The notes below the pieces were generated by a model, which saw only the letters and a program-made list of their open reading frames with translations, had not been told where the DNA came from and searched no databases. A stretch of 64,000 nt of DNA from assembly GCA_003993805.1 (NCBI GenBank), contig RSEF01000002.1, positions 6,027,484 to 6,091,483 of the forward strand. The letters run 5' to 3'. The position numbers were made by a program, and so were the translations under genes. The DNA comes from Himantopus leucocephalus. Taxonomy: Eukaryota > Chordata > Aves > Charadriiformes > Recurvirostridae. Positions within the stretch are counted from its first letter, which is position 1. Each line of letters begins with the position of its first letter. Below, piece after piece: positions 49,925 through 61,570 of this stretch.

Positions 49925-51209
49925 GTAAGTATCATTTTGGAATTATGATGCTTCTTGTGTTGGATTTTATAATGCATAAGAACGGGCTGTTAAGTCTGGC
50001 GGCTTTGTGTTTGCAAAATGAGAGCGGTCTCTCATTCTGAGTAACAACCTTAGGCGAACCTGGAAGGAGGTCTGCAGACCATAGGTAACCGTGCACCCCC
50101 AGGAATCAGCATGCCGGAGCGGAGAAGATCGCTTCGTTTCATTACTCAGAGGTGTCACCCTGCTAATTTGAGTCACATTCCCTTCTTGTCCCTAGGAGCT
50201 CACTCTCTCTTTTAGCATTTAACATCTCATTCCACACTCCCAGCTAGCACAAGGTCCGGTTACCTCCGACTGCTCCGCACATGACCTCGGCACACAAGTC
50301 TTTCAGCAGATTAGAGAAGCTGTCCTTGGCGTAGTTTCCCGGCGAGGCTGCCAACAGCGCGTAACAGTATGTTCAGTACCATCTCCCAAGTATGTACCAC
50401 TGAAGGAGTCCGGAAGAAGGTGTGAATAGTCCTCTTGTCAAAGCGATTTCACTATTACAAAACTTCACAAAATCCTCCAAATCCTTGAAATATCGCAATG
50501 CTTAGTTCCCCTACGAGGATAATCCTTAAAAGCGAGTAATAGTTGAACAAGAGGGAGCTCATGCCCCAGGAGTGTTGCTAGAACCAGATATGGCCCCTCC
50601 GAAGTTTCACATTGCCTGGATGTGGGATCTGCCAAATTCAGGAAAAGCCACCAACTCTGCATCCTCCAGATGAGGGTTAACATCACAGCCTATCAGTAAG
50701 GAGGGAACTATCTCCCTGAGGCCGTTTCTTATTAGCTTGAGGTATTAATGTGGAAGGCTGGCAGAGCTCTGCCATGACTGTGTAACTTATTAAACTTTTG
50801 ATAAATTATTTTTCCCCATTTTACATCTGAACCTTGACTCAGGGGAGAACTGCACTTTCTTTGGCCCCAGTCCAGGAAAGCACTTCAATGGGACAATTTA
50901 CTTGTTTGAAGTTATGGACATGTCTAAGTGCACTGCTGGATCAGAGCCTTTGGAAGCTTCTCCAGAGCTTTAATAAATTGATTTATGAAAAGGAAGTTCT
51001 TTACATAAATTGTAGGTCATAAATTCCTCTTTGCATACATGCTTGGAAACCTCTTAAAGGGAAGGCGCTCATTTTTCACAGATTAGCTTCAATAGAAGAG
51101 GAAGGCCTGGTTTAATTATCGAACCACAAAATTGGAAACCACCAGTTCCTAAGTTATAGCCCAGCCCTGAAAACTCGTCTTACTGTGGTTTAGGTAGAGT
51201 GACATAGCT

Positions 51210-51290
51210 TTTCTTTCCTGGTTTCTCCATCTGTGGAATGGGACTAATAGGACTCACATAAAGTATTGTATGGGCTTCCAGGAATTTGTT
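51210..51290 (+). mobile_element. MIR-like SINE remnant
   Basis: CCTGGTTTCTCCATCTGTGG, AATGGGACTAATAGGACTCA and CATAAAGTATTGTATGGG correspond to the MIR core/3' order (CAGTTTCTCCATCTGTAAAATGGGGATAATAATAGCACC...). It is diverged and its limits are approximate. Confidence 0.6.
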
Positions 51291-54200
51291 ATTGGAGTTA
51301 TTGTTTTAACGAACTTCTGAAGACTAGAAGGGCTGGAGGAGGGCTCAGTATTGTCACAGCTTTAAGTAGGGGTCTTCCTGATGGGAACACCAGTTTGCAC
51401 AATGAATTCGCTGAAGTAGTTTGGAGACCTGGTGCATGATTAACAGTATGAAATGAGTTCCCACTTGAGAAATATGTAGCTTGATACTTTGTAGCATGAT
51501 ATATAATTAATACCGAGGAGAGTAAAAGGGAAACTAAGCTAAAGCCTGTCCTCCATGCGACAAGGCCCCCATGGAACAGAAACTACACGGGAATGCAAAG
51601 TCAGTATGCAACCCCAAAATTTAGGCACGTGTTTGCTTTTTAGTGGTGGATTTGTGAGTATAATGATGGATTGTAGAGGCAGCCACAGGCGGGCTGGGGA
51701 GAAGGGCTTCACCTCCCCTGCCACACATCCAGAGCACACATGGCATAAAAGAGTGCTATGGGGGGAAGGGGACCATGGGCCCCTGGGACTCCCCTTATCC
51801 CCAGCAAATCCACCCCAGAGCCTTCTTACTGACCCAGACTTCTTTTATTTTCTTACCCCCCATTTAAACATTTTTGCAGGCTCCTGATCTAGCCAAAAAG
51901 TTGCTCCATCCTTGTGTTGTTTAATTGACTCTAGGAAATTGCTTTCCCTTTAGTGTTCTCAGTGAATAAAGCTTTTTCCCATGCCCCATTCTTTTCTTCA
52001 AAGTCATTTCCCAATGCGAATTATGAGAACCCGGTACTATATTTTTAGCGGGTTTGACAGATGCTCTTTTCCTACCCTATTGCTCACACACCCTTCCACT
52101 CTGAATTGGCAGAGTAACATGCTATCATTTTTCCAGCACACTTTTTACTTCAATTTACATTTTCTTTTTGGTCCTTTGAGAACCAAATCACTGCAACTGA
52201 GCTGCAGAAGGGAGTGAATGGGTGAATTAGCTGCTCCAAAAGAAGCAGATGAACCACTTGTCTGAGTTTCTCAAATTTATTTGTTTAAAATTATTCACTT
52301 AAAAAATCCTGATCTGCAAATTATTCATTAGCAGTTCGGTATCAGTATTCAAAATCCAAGCTGTGATAGTTGATTTTTCATTGGACATGTGAAACCATCT
52401 TTCATCTGTGTTTTCTCATTGTACGAATGCAACTCAGAATCCTTTTTCTGTTGTGAATAATTCATAAAACCAGCTTAAAATTTACAAGTATTCACTATTT
52501 CTAAATGGCAAGTAAACCCAGAGGGGGTATAATCATATTGCTGCTGATTTTTTTTTTTAATTTTTTTTTGTACTTACCCTGCCTTGTGAAAGACCTTTGA
52601 CACCAGTTTGGGCCTGTGGAACAGCAAAGGCTCCATCTCACAATTGTGGATTACTAAAGAAAATTCTGTCTTGCAAAGCCTCAACATCAAAAAACACAGA
52701 GTAATCCACAAACGGAGAGCTATTTTTGCTGGATGTAGAATCCCTAAAGGATGATCTCTGATAATGGGCTTCACTGCATCTCAAAGAAATGTGCTAGTGT
52801 AGCAAAACTGTAAGAGAGTGCTTTTAAATACAGTGCAATACAATAGCGTCCTATCAACAATGCTGCAACAGTTTTCTTTGGGAGGAAGGGAGAAAGGAGC
52901 AATCAAACCACAAAATACAGGCTCATTTCAGCTTCGGGCACCTTGGAAAGATGCCTTGGATGTCTGCTGAAATTTGGATATACTGAGCAAACAGCACTAA
53001 CGCATATGTTACCTCCCTGCAAATAACAAGTATACTGCTAAAAGTAACCCCTTTTACACTGCAGACATAGCTTCTCTATGCATATGAATTGGAGTGGTGG
53101 GCACTCAGTTCACAGCTCTTTTCAAATGAGGGCAAAGCAGAGACTGTGGTGTATCTGAAGCGTAGACAGCCATCAGTATCACCATCAGGAATGGTGTTTA
53201 TGCACCGTCCTCTTTGCTAGGATGCACAGGCAAATATTTTCACAAAGAACAGATATTTTCCAAGCGTTCATGCAATCAAAACCTCTTTGTACAAAGCAGA
53301 TTAAACAAGGAGTCTGAACTTGGCCAGAGGCGGAGGCACATGGCATTCAAAATGAATGTTTCTGAAAACTGCTCTCGACCAGGCGTGTCCTGCGACAGGC
53401 AGAGACAGTTGGGTTTTAAAACAAGGGGCAGATAAACTCCACTGTTTGTGCACGCTGGTGTCATGTTTGATGTTCCTTTCAATTGTTTCCTCTGACCTAT
53501 AAATATTATCTTGAGCTTATCGAGTTTGAGCTTCAGCCAATTAATTCTGAGCTATGTCCCAGTCTCTGCTGACAGGGGATGGATTATTCTATTCCAGTGG
53601 TCAGTTCGGGAAAGACATCAATCTGGAGCTTAGCATCATTGAAAGACTGGAGGTGTTGCAGTCAACAGCTGCTTTCTCTCGCTGAGCGTGCATTGAAGGC
53701 AGAGGGGAGAGACTGGTACCCTATAGAAACTGCCCTGAGAAAGCTCTCAGGAAAGGGATGTAAAGTCCCTAACTCATTAGTAAGAATGCTCAGAAAAAAA
53801 GTCACAGCCAAGTTTCATTGTCTGTGGCGTGCACAGAAAAATCCTCTTAAATGGGCACTAATGTCATGTCTCTACAAAAAGTCTATTATCACAAATCCAT
53901 CATCAGCTTTTGGGTTCAATTTAATTGACTAAAAATTTAGTCCCAATCCAGGCTTAAAAAACCCCCTGATTTTCATTTACTGATTTTGGAGATGAGGATT
54001 TCTCCACCAATTCTTTGTAAGATTATCCCATCTTTCAAGATTTGATGCTTGGGGAAAGCTATTTTCTTAAGCAATTGCTTTTTTAGAGATGCTGGCAGCC
54101 TCCTTCCCCTTCAGCCATCTCCAGCAACAGGTCCTAACACTATGTCCTGCAGCAGGGAGAGGAAGACCATCTCTAGTTCTCAATTTTTGCCCTGGTGCCC

Positions 54201-57200
54201 CAGCAGTTTCTCTCCAGCCGAGTCACCACAAAGGAAGATTGCTCCTTTCCTCCCTTTTCCCAGAGAGCCTCCTCTGCCGCCGTGGAGGCTGGGGCTCACA
54301 ACAGCTTTAAGCAGTATATCTGTCTGCAAAATGGTTCGAGCAAGGCTCAGCAATGGTTCTGGAGGCCAGGCATCTCAAAAGAGTTATTCAGCGAGTCCAC
54401 TAGGCAGGATTTTGTAGATGCTTTTACAGAAGTAAAATAATATGTATGGTTCTCCCCCCCCACCCCCGCGCCCCATACCTTTTGTGAATGGTTATAACAG
54501 AACATGTTTCTGCTGTTTGCCTGGAGCTGCTGAGTTTGCACCTAGAGATCTGTATTCCCCACTGATCAGCTTTCCAAAATTCCTGTTTACTGCCAAATTT
54601 CCTGTTTGCTTGTTTGAGAACTGCTCATGGATGTTCAGTCATTAAATGCACTGTCATTTTCACCGAATGCTCAAAAAAACCACAGATACTACATTTTCCA
54701 AGACAGTTTCCTGGAAAGCATGTGCTCCAAGATTTCTAGTTGGGATACTTCACTATCAGACAAGTTAAAAAGTAGCTAATAATCTTTGAGTTTGAGATGA
54801 ACAATTTAAAACAGTCTTTCTATCCCTAGTTGAAAATTGAATTGAATTAAATTATGCCCTTGTGTTGGATTGTCTTTAAGTGACAATTAAAAACTTGCTG
54901 TGTGAAGTAAATATTGATGGCTTCTGATTACTTTAATTGTTTTTTCCATCTGTATTCCCTGTTGATTAGCAAGGTGATTTCTGTTTGCTTTACCAGTAAT
55001 TACACAATCTGCTGTAATGACTTGTTCCCAAACAGCACTGAAATCTAATTTGTATTCTTGGGAAATTACCCTAAAAGCATGCGAATTTTGTCTACTTTCT
55101 GTTCAGAAAAGCACACAGGAACAGAATGACAAAAAACACAGCCAAGGCAAAGTAAAAATAATATAGCTTGTCACTTGGAGAAGCATCTTAAGAGTGAACT
55201 TAGTAGTGCTCTCTGAGGGTTATCAAAAATCCATGGGTACAGCAGGGTACTATTACTTCAGAGCTCATTTTTTGACTAGTTTTATTCCAGTTCCTCAAAG
55301 CAAATGCTCATGTGGGATTTTTCTCAGTGCACATTCTTCTGGGCCTCTGCTGAGGGCATAAACCTGCCTGATAACTAACAGGAAAGAGAATCCCTCTCCA
55401 GAAGCCAGCGAGCCTGGTTTTGGGGGGAAAAAAAAAAAAAAATTCTGGGTTACTATAAGTTGCCTAAATCAGGATAAGTGGAAAAAAAAATTCCACATGA
55501 AGATGAGATAAGTGGTTTTAATGTGTGTTAGCAGGTCAGCGGATGCTGTAAATCTCCCTTCTGCCTCCCCATGCTTTATCTCAACATAACACATGCAAAC
55601 ACATCCAAATGTCTTGTCTTATCTTGGTTTGCACCTCATGTTAGTTACCACATAGATGCTAAAAGGAGAGCAGCCGGGCTTTGCCAAGTGGAAGCACAAG
55701 GTCGGTTTCAGACAAGGCACAGCAGCACAAAGCACACCGCAGCGGGAGGAAAAGGGGCAGTAAACGAAGGTGAGGAGAAAAGTCCAGCAGTAAGCGTAGC
55801 TCGCTGCCTGCCGACACCTTGCGAAACAGTTGCAATATGAAGAATTACTGCAATTACTGAAGAATTTCAATTTCTGAGGGAGAAGTTCAACTTTTGAAAG
55901 TGGTGTGAAAAACCCACCTCAACTCGGACTGTGCTGCGCTAGGTTTACCAGCCATTTTTATTTCTTGAAGTTATTTAAAGATGGAGCGCATTTCAGTGCC
56001 CTTTTTTAGAAGAGTATGCTTGAAAAGAAAATAATGATTAAAACCCTTGAGCTCTTGCAATGCGGCTTGCTTGGCCCTTTCCATTGCTGTGAGTGTAGCA
56101 GCCAAATTCCTTATACAGAGATATTCTCTCTTGCACGGAGGATCAGAGCTGGGACGGAGATGTAGGCTGTATTTAACAGTCCAGACAGAGTCCCACACAC
56201 TCTGCAAGGACAGAGGAGGATTGTACTGCAGTTCCTCTCCCTGATGACCTTTGCAACCCCAGCTGCTGCAGACCGCAAAACGTCTTCCCACCATCCTTGT
56301 GGCTCCATCCGGGATGGCCAAGGGCTGCTCAAGAGACTGGTGGCAGGAGGAGGGGGAAGGAAGAAGTGAAAGGAGAGATGCAGCCTGCAGAGGGGTCAGG
56401 GATGCTTTACTGGGGGAGCAGAGATTAAAGGAACTGGGATGAAATTTGAAAGCTGTGCCCCAGCGGGGTAGAGACTTTGTGCTGGTCTCCTGCCCTGGTA
56501 TGACTGGCTTTGGGGTGCTTTGTGCTAACGCAAATGAAGATGAGGACTCGTACTTGTAGTATGGAGGACTCCTACTTGTACCGACATCCTTTCTGACAGA
56601 AATCAGGGCACCTATAATTCTTCAGAGTCCCTCTCCGTCCTAGCATATTCAATACAACAGGAGGATCAACTCAGGTCCAAGAATACAATTAAACAGATGA
56701 TTTTCAAGCTAAGACTGTCATATTTCCCACATCAACTTGGTATTTTTCATATTGATTTGGAACATCTGATTAAACAAATGCTTTAGGGAACCGAGCAAAT
56801 CCAGAACAGCACCTTGTGGAAACAGCCCAAACATTTATTTTTTTTTTTTTTTAATCACGTCATATGTAAGTGGGGTTGATCCTAATCCTGCCCAGAAATA
56901 AGCATGCCTTCAGCTCAGCACCTCAACTGCCACCGGCTGGGATGGAAATGGAGCAGAGTCGATGGGGCTGAGCCCCCAGGGAAATGTTCTCTCAGTAATC
57001 ACTATGCGCACCCCTGGCATTGTAACGCTGTCTTCAAATAATAAATAATAATCAAGCATATTCCCGTCTACTCCTGACAACAGCATTCAGCATCAAGAAG
57101 GTACCCTGGGATGAATCGTGCAGTGTTTTTGGAGATCTTTTTAAGGGGAAAATATCTTTCCTCTTCAGCTGCCCGAAATCAAGTCTGTCTCCGCACGGCG

Positions 57201-58813
57201 TCTGGATGAGAAGCAGAACGTTGTTGACGATGAAGAAATTCTTTCGCTCTAAATCCCAGTAGAAATACCAGGCTTTTCAAGGCAGCTGCACCCGCACAGC
57301 CACCTCTGCGGCAACGAGGCGAAAGGCTTTGGGTCTTGGCCAAGGTTCGGCTCATCAAGGAGTGTCATGCGGTGCCCGCACATCACAGCCATCCCTCTGC
57401 CCTCCCTACCCAGTGCTGATGCACAGGACCCGGAGGTCTGGCAAAGGCGTCTGTTTGCAGTGAAAAGGTGAATTGAGACAGGCTGAAAATTCATTTGGAA
57501 AGGGTGGGGTGGGAAAACTGCAAATCAGTAAGTCAGTTTGCCGTCTCGCTGGATGTAAGCTCGCAGCGGCAGGTCGTTCGACTCGCCCTCAGAAATTAGC
57601 CAAGGTTTAATTCTTGATTCGCAGCCATCTGCCTTGGGAATTGACTGGGGTTGTTAGAAAAGCCTGAACAGGTGTAAAGGAGGTGACAGATTAAGAGAAC
57701 AGCAAGATGTAAAGAGGTTCTTCTGGAAACCGCCAGGAAGCAATTAGGATGCAGGAATGATTTATTTAAAAGCATTTAAGCCAACAGGAGTGGCACATGC
57801 TGTTTGCAACAAGGCTGCCCTCTGAAAAGGAAACATCGCCTTGAAAAGCGCGGACATGAGGAACAGGAAACAAGCTGAGAAGATGGAATATTAACAGAGT
57901 TTCGCTGCCGTAGTTTGACTATTAGATGGGGGAAACAAAAAAATAAAAACAGGAGAGGAAATGTCCCGGAGAAAAAAACATGATGTAAAAACCTTTTTTA
58001 ATCCGAGTAATATGAAGTAACGTCAGGCTTTCCAGGAGATAATTTTTGTTTATAATTAATCTAGGCACTTGTGTAGCCCATCATATTGTAATACATGAGA
58101 GCACTCCACAAGCAGTAATGAACTGCGCTGCCGGTGAGGGAAGCTGTTCATTAACTCGTTTGCAGACACGCTTTCATCTTCATGCCATGGACTAACTCCA
58201 GAGCAGCTCTAAGGAGTCCACAGTCTTTACCTGAACGTAAGGTTTGTGATTGACACAAACAGGCAGCAGAGGTGGGAATTTGGTTTCGGTCACCTTAGTC
58301 TCTCTCTAGTGTCCTAATTTTAAGACTTTCCTTTAACTTTATGCCCTTCGTTCATAACATGCAATTTCTGGATGCAGGCAGGCATCTATATGGCAGAAAA
58401 TGCAATGTCAAGAGTGAAAGGGGGAAGAGATATTTTAAAAAAAATAAAGTGATAATAAACATCTCAGAAATGGTAAATGCTAAAGGGAACATCAACCTTA
58501 TTACAAGCCCTTTTCACCCAACAGTATTTCAGAGTGGCAATGAGAAGTTCCACGTATTTCAATTTATTCGCAAATTCCCCTTTCCCTGTAGTTTTTCCAG
58601 TTTGCATTTGAGGTACAGACCTAATTTTGTTCCTTTTCAAATCAAGGGGAGCAACCTGGGACTGCAGGCCTGGCTTTTAAAGGCACGGGGCTGCTGCTCG
58701 GGCTGCGGAGATCTGCTCTTTGGGTAATGCTGTCCTTGGCAGCAATGGACGGGAGAAACCAGACTGGACTGAAAAGAGGCACCTGAAGTAATCCAAGCTC
58801 TCTTTCTTCTACT

Positions 58814-58848
58814 TTTTTTTCTTTAAAAAAAAAAAAAAAAAAANAAAA
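58814..58848. repeat. Pyrimidine/poly(A) homopolymer junction with an N
   Basis: A T-run with C (CTTTTTTTTCTTT) is followed directly by an A-run of more than 20 bases containing an N at 58844. Homopolymer length is probably unresolved in the assembly. Similar A- or T-runs are at 12340-12356, 55426-55441 and 56838-56853, and single Ns also sit in homopolymers at 8113 and 47161. Confidence 0.8.
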
Positions 58849-60631
58849 GCACAATTAGAGACGGAGAGACAGGTGTTCCTGGGGCACACAAAAAGCTATT
58901 TGAAAGCACTGGGGACCTGCATTAGCAGAAACTGCTTATTTAAATAAGTGGCCAGAGCTTTCAACTCAGCTGCTGTGTTCCCTTTCGGGTGTCCTTTTTT
59001 CCCCGCTCCCTCCCCTCTAATTTGAACACGCAGGTTAATTTGATGAAATCCCTAGCCGCATAAAACATGTGCTGTTGCCCAAACCGGGAAGGAGGTCTCC
59101 TCTTCTCCCCGAGCCAGCAGCTCGCAGGGTATCGCTCACAGCTGTGAGCTGCAGCAGGCAGACATTTAGTAGAGGTTCTCGTTGTCCTCGTGGGTTTTAG
59201 GACTTATACGACCAGCCAAGGAGGATTTTTGCTGTTGCCCAGACAGAAGTCCTCATTCCCTGGGCTCTGCCATTAATTCATCCCAGTGGCGATCTGGGGT
59301 TAATTCAAAAATGCAGTCTATGCCGAGCAGCGTCTGCCTTTGCATGGAGCTGCTCAGGTCTGCTTCCAGCTCGGTCCAGCGGGTGCTTGCTGGTTATCTG
59401 AAATGATGCGCTTTTAGGCTGGTGGGAAGGAACAAGAAAAAGAGAGGAGCGGCCCCCTATTCCATTCCAAACCCACCTCCTCATGGCTAGGGAGTCTGTG
59501 CACGCTACTGATAGCATCCTAAAATGTATGTATATAGGAAGGAACCCCACTAATGTTATAAATGCAATAGGTCCTTGGGAAAAAAAGTCTGTGGTCTTTT
59601 GATTAAAGACCATTTTCCCTTTGTGTGCTGAAAGGAAGCTGCATTATTGCACTTCCTCCTTTATAACTGCTTTTCTGCAGCTGTAAAGTTCTCTTTTGAC
59701 AGCTTTACTGGAGTTTACACTGGTTTGCAACACATATTTCCTAAGTCACTGTCAGACAGTGAAGACATATATACTGATTGTACAACTTTATCTCTGTGAG
59801 TTCATAGCGAACAGTTTTAATTGTCAAAAAATGCACATCTCAAATCTTGAATTACTGTGAGGACCAATGTGCTCCCTGTGGGATCCTTCAAGGAGTTTAA
59901 AAATTTCGATAGTGTAAAGAAACACACCATATAAAGACTACTCTTGGAAAGAAGCTGAAACATTTTAAAGGAGCTCACTTTGCTGGTGTTTCCCTCCCCA
60001 CTTTGCCTCTCGCAGGTGGACACATGGCACACCATGGCCAGTATGTAGAGACAACACTGCGCACAGTGGCAGCCTAACACTAAATAAAGCCTATTTCTCA
60101 TCTCAAGAATGACAATATCGCATTAAAATAGTAAAACAAAAGAATGGCAGTTACTGAAAAAATGTCCTGGTTCCCAGGGAAGACTTTCATTTTTTGTGGT
60201 CAAATATAATCTAGTAGTGGATTGTCAAAATAATTAAGAAATTCAGACATTAAACTCATTAGAACACATCAGCAATAACTTTGAACAGTTATCAGTGAGG
60301 CTAGTCTCTTTTCAGAGGTCATTGCCTGTGTTCTAGCAGTCCAAATTCATTGATTCTTCTTGATTTTGCCCTGCAAACACGTAAGAAAATGGGGCACTCT
60401 AGACCTGAGCTGCTAATGCCACTAAGCCACATAGGTGACAGGAAGCTGGCTTTGAAAACACCTGGTAATCTCCATGGCTGGTATTTCTAGCGTTGAATTC
60501 AGCCACAAGATTTGAAAGCTCTCATTTTTCTCTTGAGCGTAACACTGAAAATGGCAAAACCGAAAGCTGTGGGGTTCATTTATCTCTCCCTTTACCCAGC
60601 TCCAGGAGGCTGTCATACAAACCATTGTGAA

Positions 60632-60750
60632 ATCTATATAGATAAACTTGCATATGGAAATATGCAGGAATATAGAAATACAGGTCTATAGGTATATAGA
60701 TATATATTTATAGATATGTGCATAGATATAATGTATTTATAGATACACAA
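60632..60750. repeat. Degenerate TATAGA-rich tract
   Basis: Repeated TATAGA, TATAGAT and ATATATTTATAG words occur over about 120 bases, with interruptions. This is an old, decayed simple repeat. Confidence 0.75.
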
Positions 60751-61489
60751 ATAAAACTATCTCTGGGCAAAGAAATTAAGGAACAGAGGCAAAAAAATTC
60801 CCTAAATGCCAGGATCAGAGAGAGCTCAACACCCCTGCCTGTCTATAATGGCAAGAAGAAGCCAAGGTGCGTAGGGAACAACAACGTGGCTTTGCCCGGA
60901 GCCTGAGCTTTGCTGGGAAACTCTACCATTGAGCCAGGCAGTAAATGCTGACTCTTTCAGGGTTTCCACTCTTTCAGGGTGGAATAAATTTTGGGAAGTC
61001 GCTTCCAGCGCTGAAGCTGGGCTTTTGCTGGGCTGTGCTGAGGTGATCTGAGGAAAGCAAAAGGGAAGAGCTGCCATGTGATTGAAATCCTAGTCCATGT
61101 GGTTGGTGAGACTTTTGCATTTGATGTCTGTGGAGGCAAGATTGCGTATATTGAATTATGAGGACCACTCCCCACCTTAGAGCCCCTCATTGCTGGCCAG
61201 GTTGTACGCTGGTGCTCGTGCTAGATAGCACATTCCAGTGAGGGCACCATCCTGGCGACTTCAGAGGAGCTGAATAAACAGCAAGTCCTGGGGATAAGGA
61301 ACAGTCTCGAGCTAACATGGAGGATATTATTCCTTGATTAAGTTAAGGGAAGGAAAGTTTAGACTGAAAGCTTCTTAGTAAGATCTAGCAGGTTCTGGAA
61401 AGACCCTCAAGGGAGATGCTGGAAGGAAAGCATCTGCAAATAAGAACAATAATAAAGCTTCTTGGGTCAGAAGAAGTGCACAGGAGGAT

Positions 61490-61570
61490 GAGAGACTCTG
61501 TGGCTTAGTTGTTAGCACACGTGCCATGTGAAAGGCGGAGGTGAGGTGAAAGCTCAAGCCCAGCAGCAGG
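61490..61570 (+). mobile_element. tRNA-derived SINE-like fragment
   Basis: TGTGGCTTAGTTGTTAGCAC resembles a pol III A box (TGGCNNAGTGG), and about 35 bases later GGTGAAAGCTCAAGCC resembles a degenerate B box (GGTTCAANNCC). The spacing and the intervening GCCATGTGAAAGGCGGAGG look like tRNA-derived amniote SINE heads. It cannot be a functional tRNA: no acceptor stem is evident and the B box is broken. Confidence 0.4.

Noticed and set aside
61490..61570. Possible tRNA gene
   Set aside because: A- and B-box-like words are present but degenerate, and no cloverleaf stems can be drawn; a SINE fragment is more likely.
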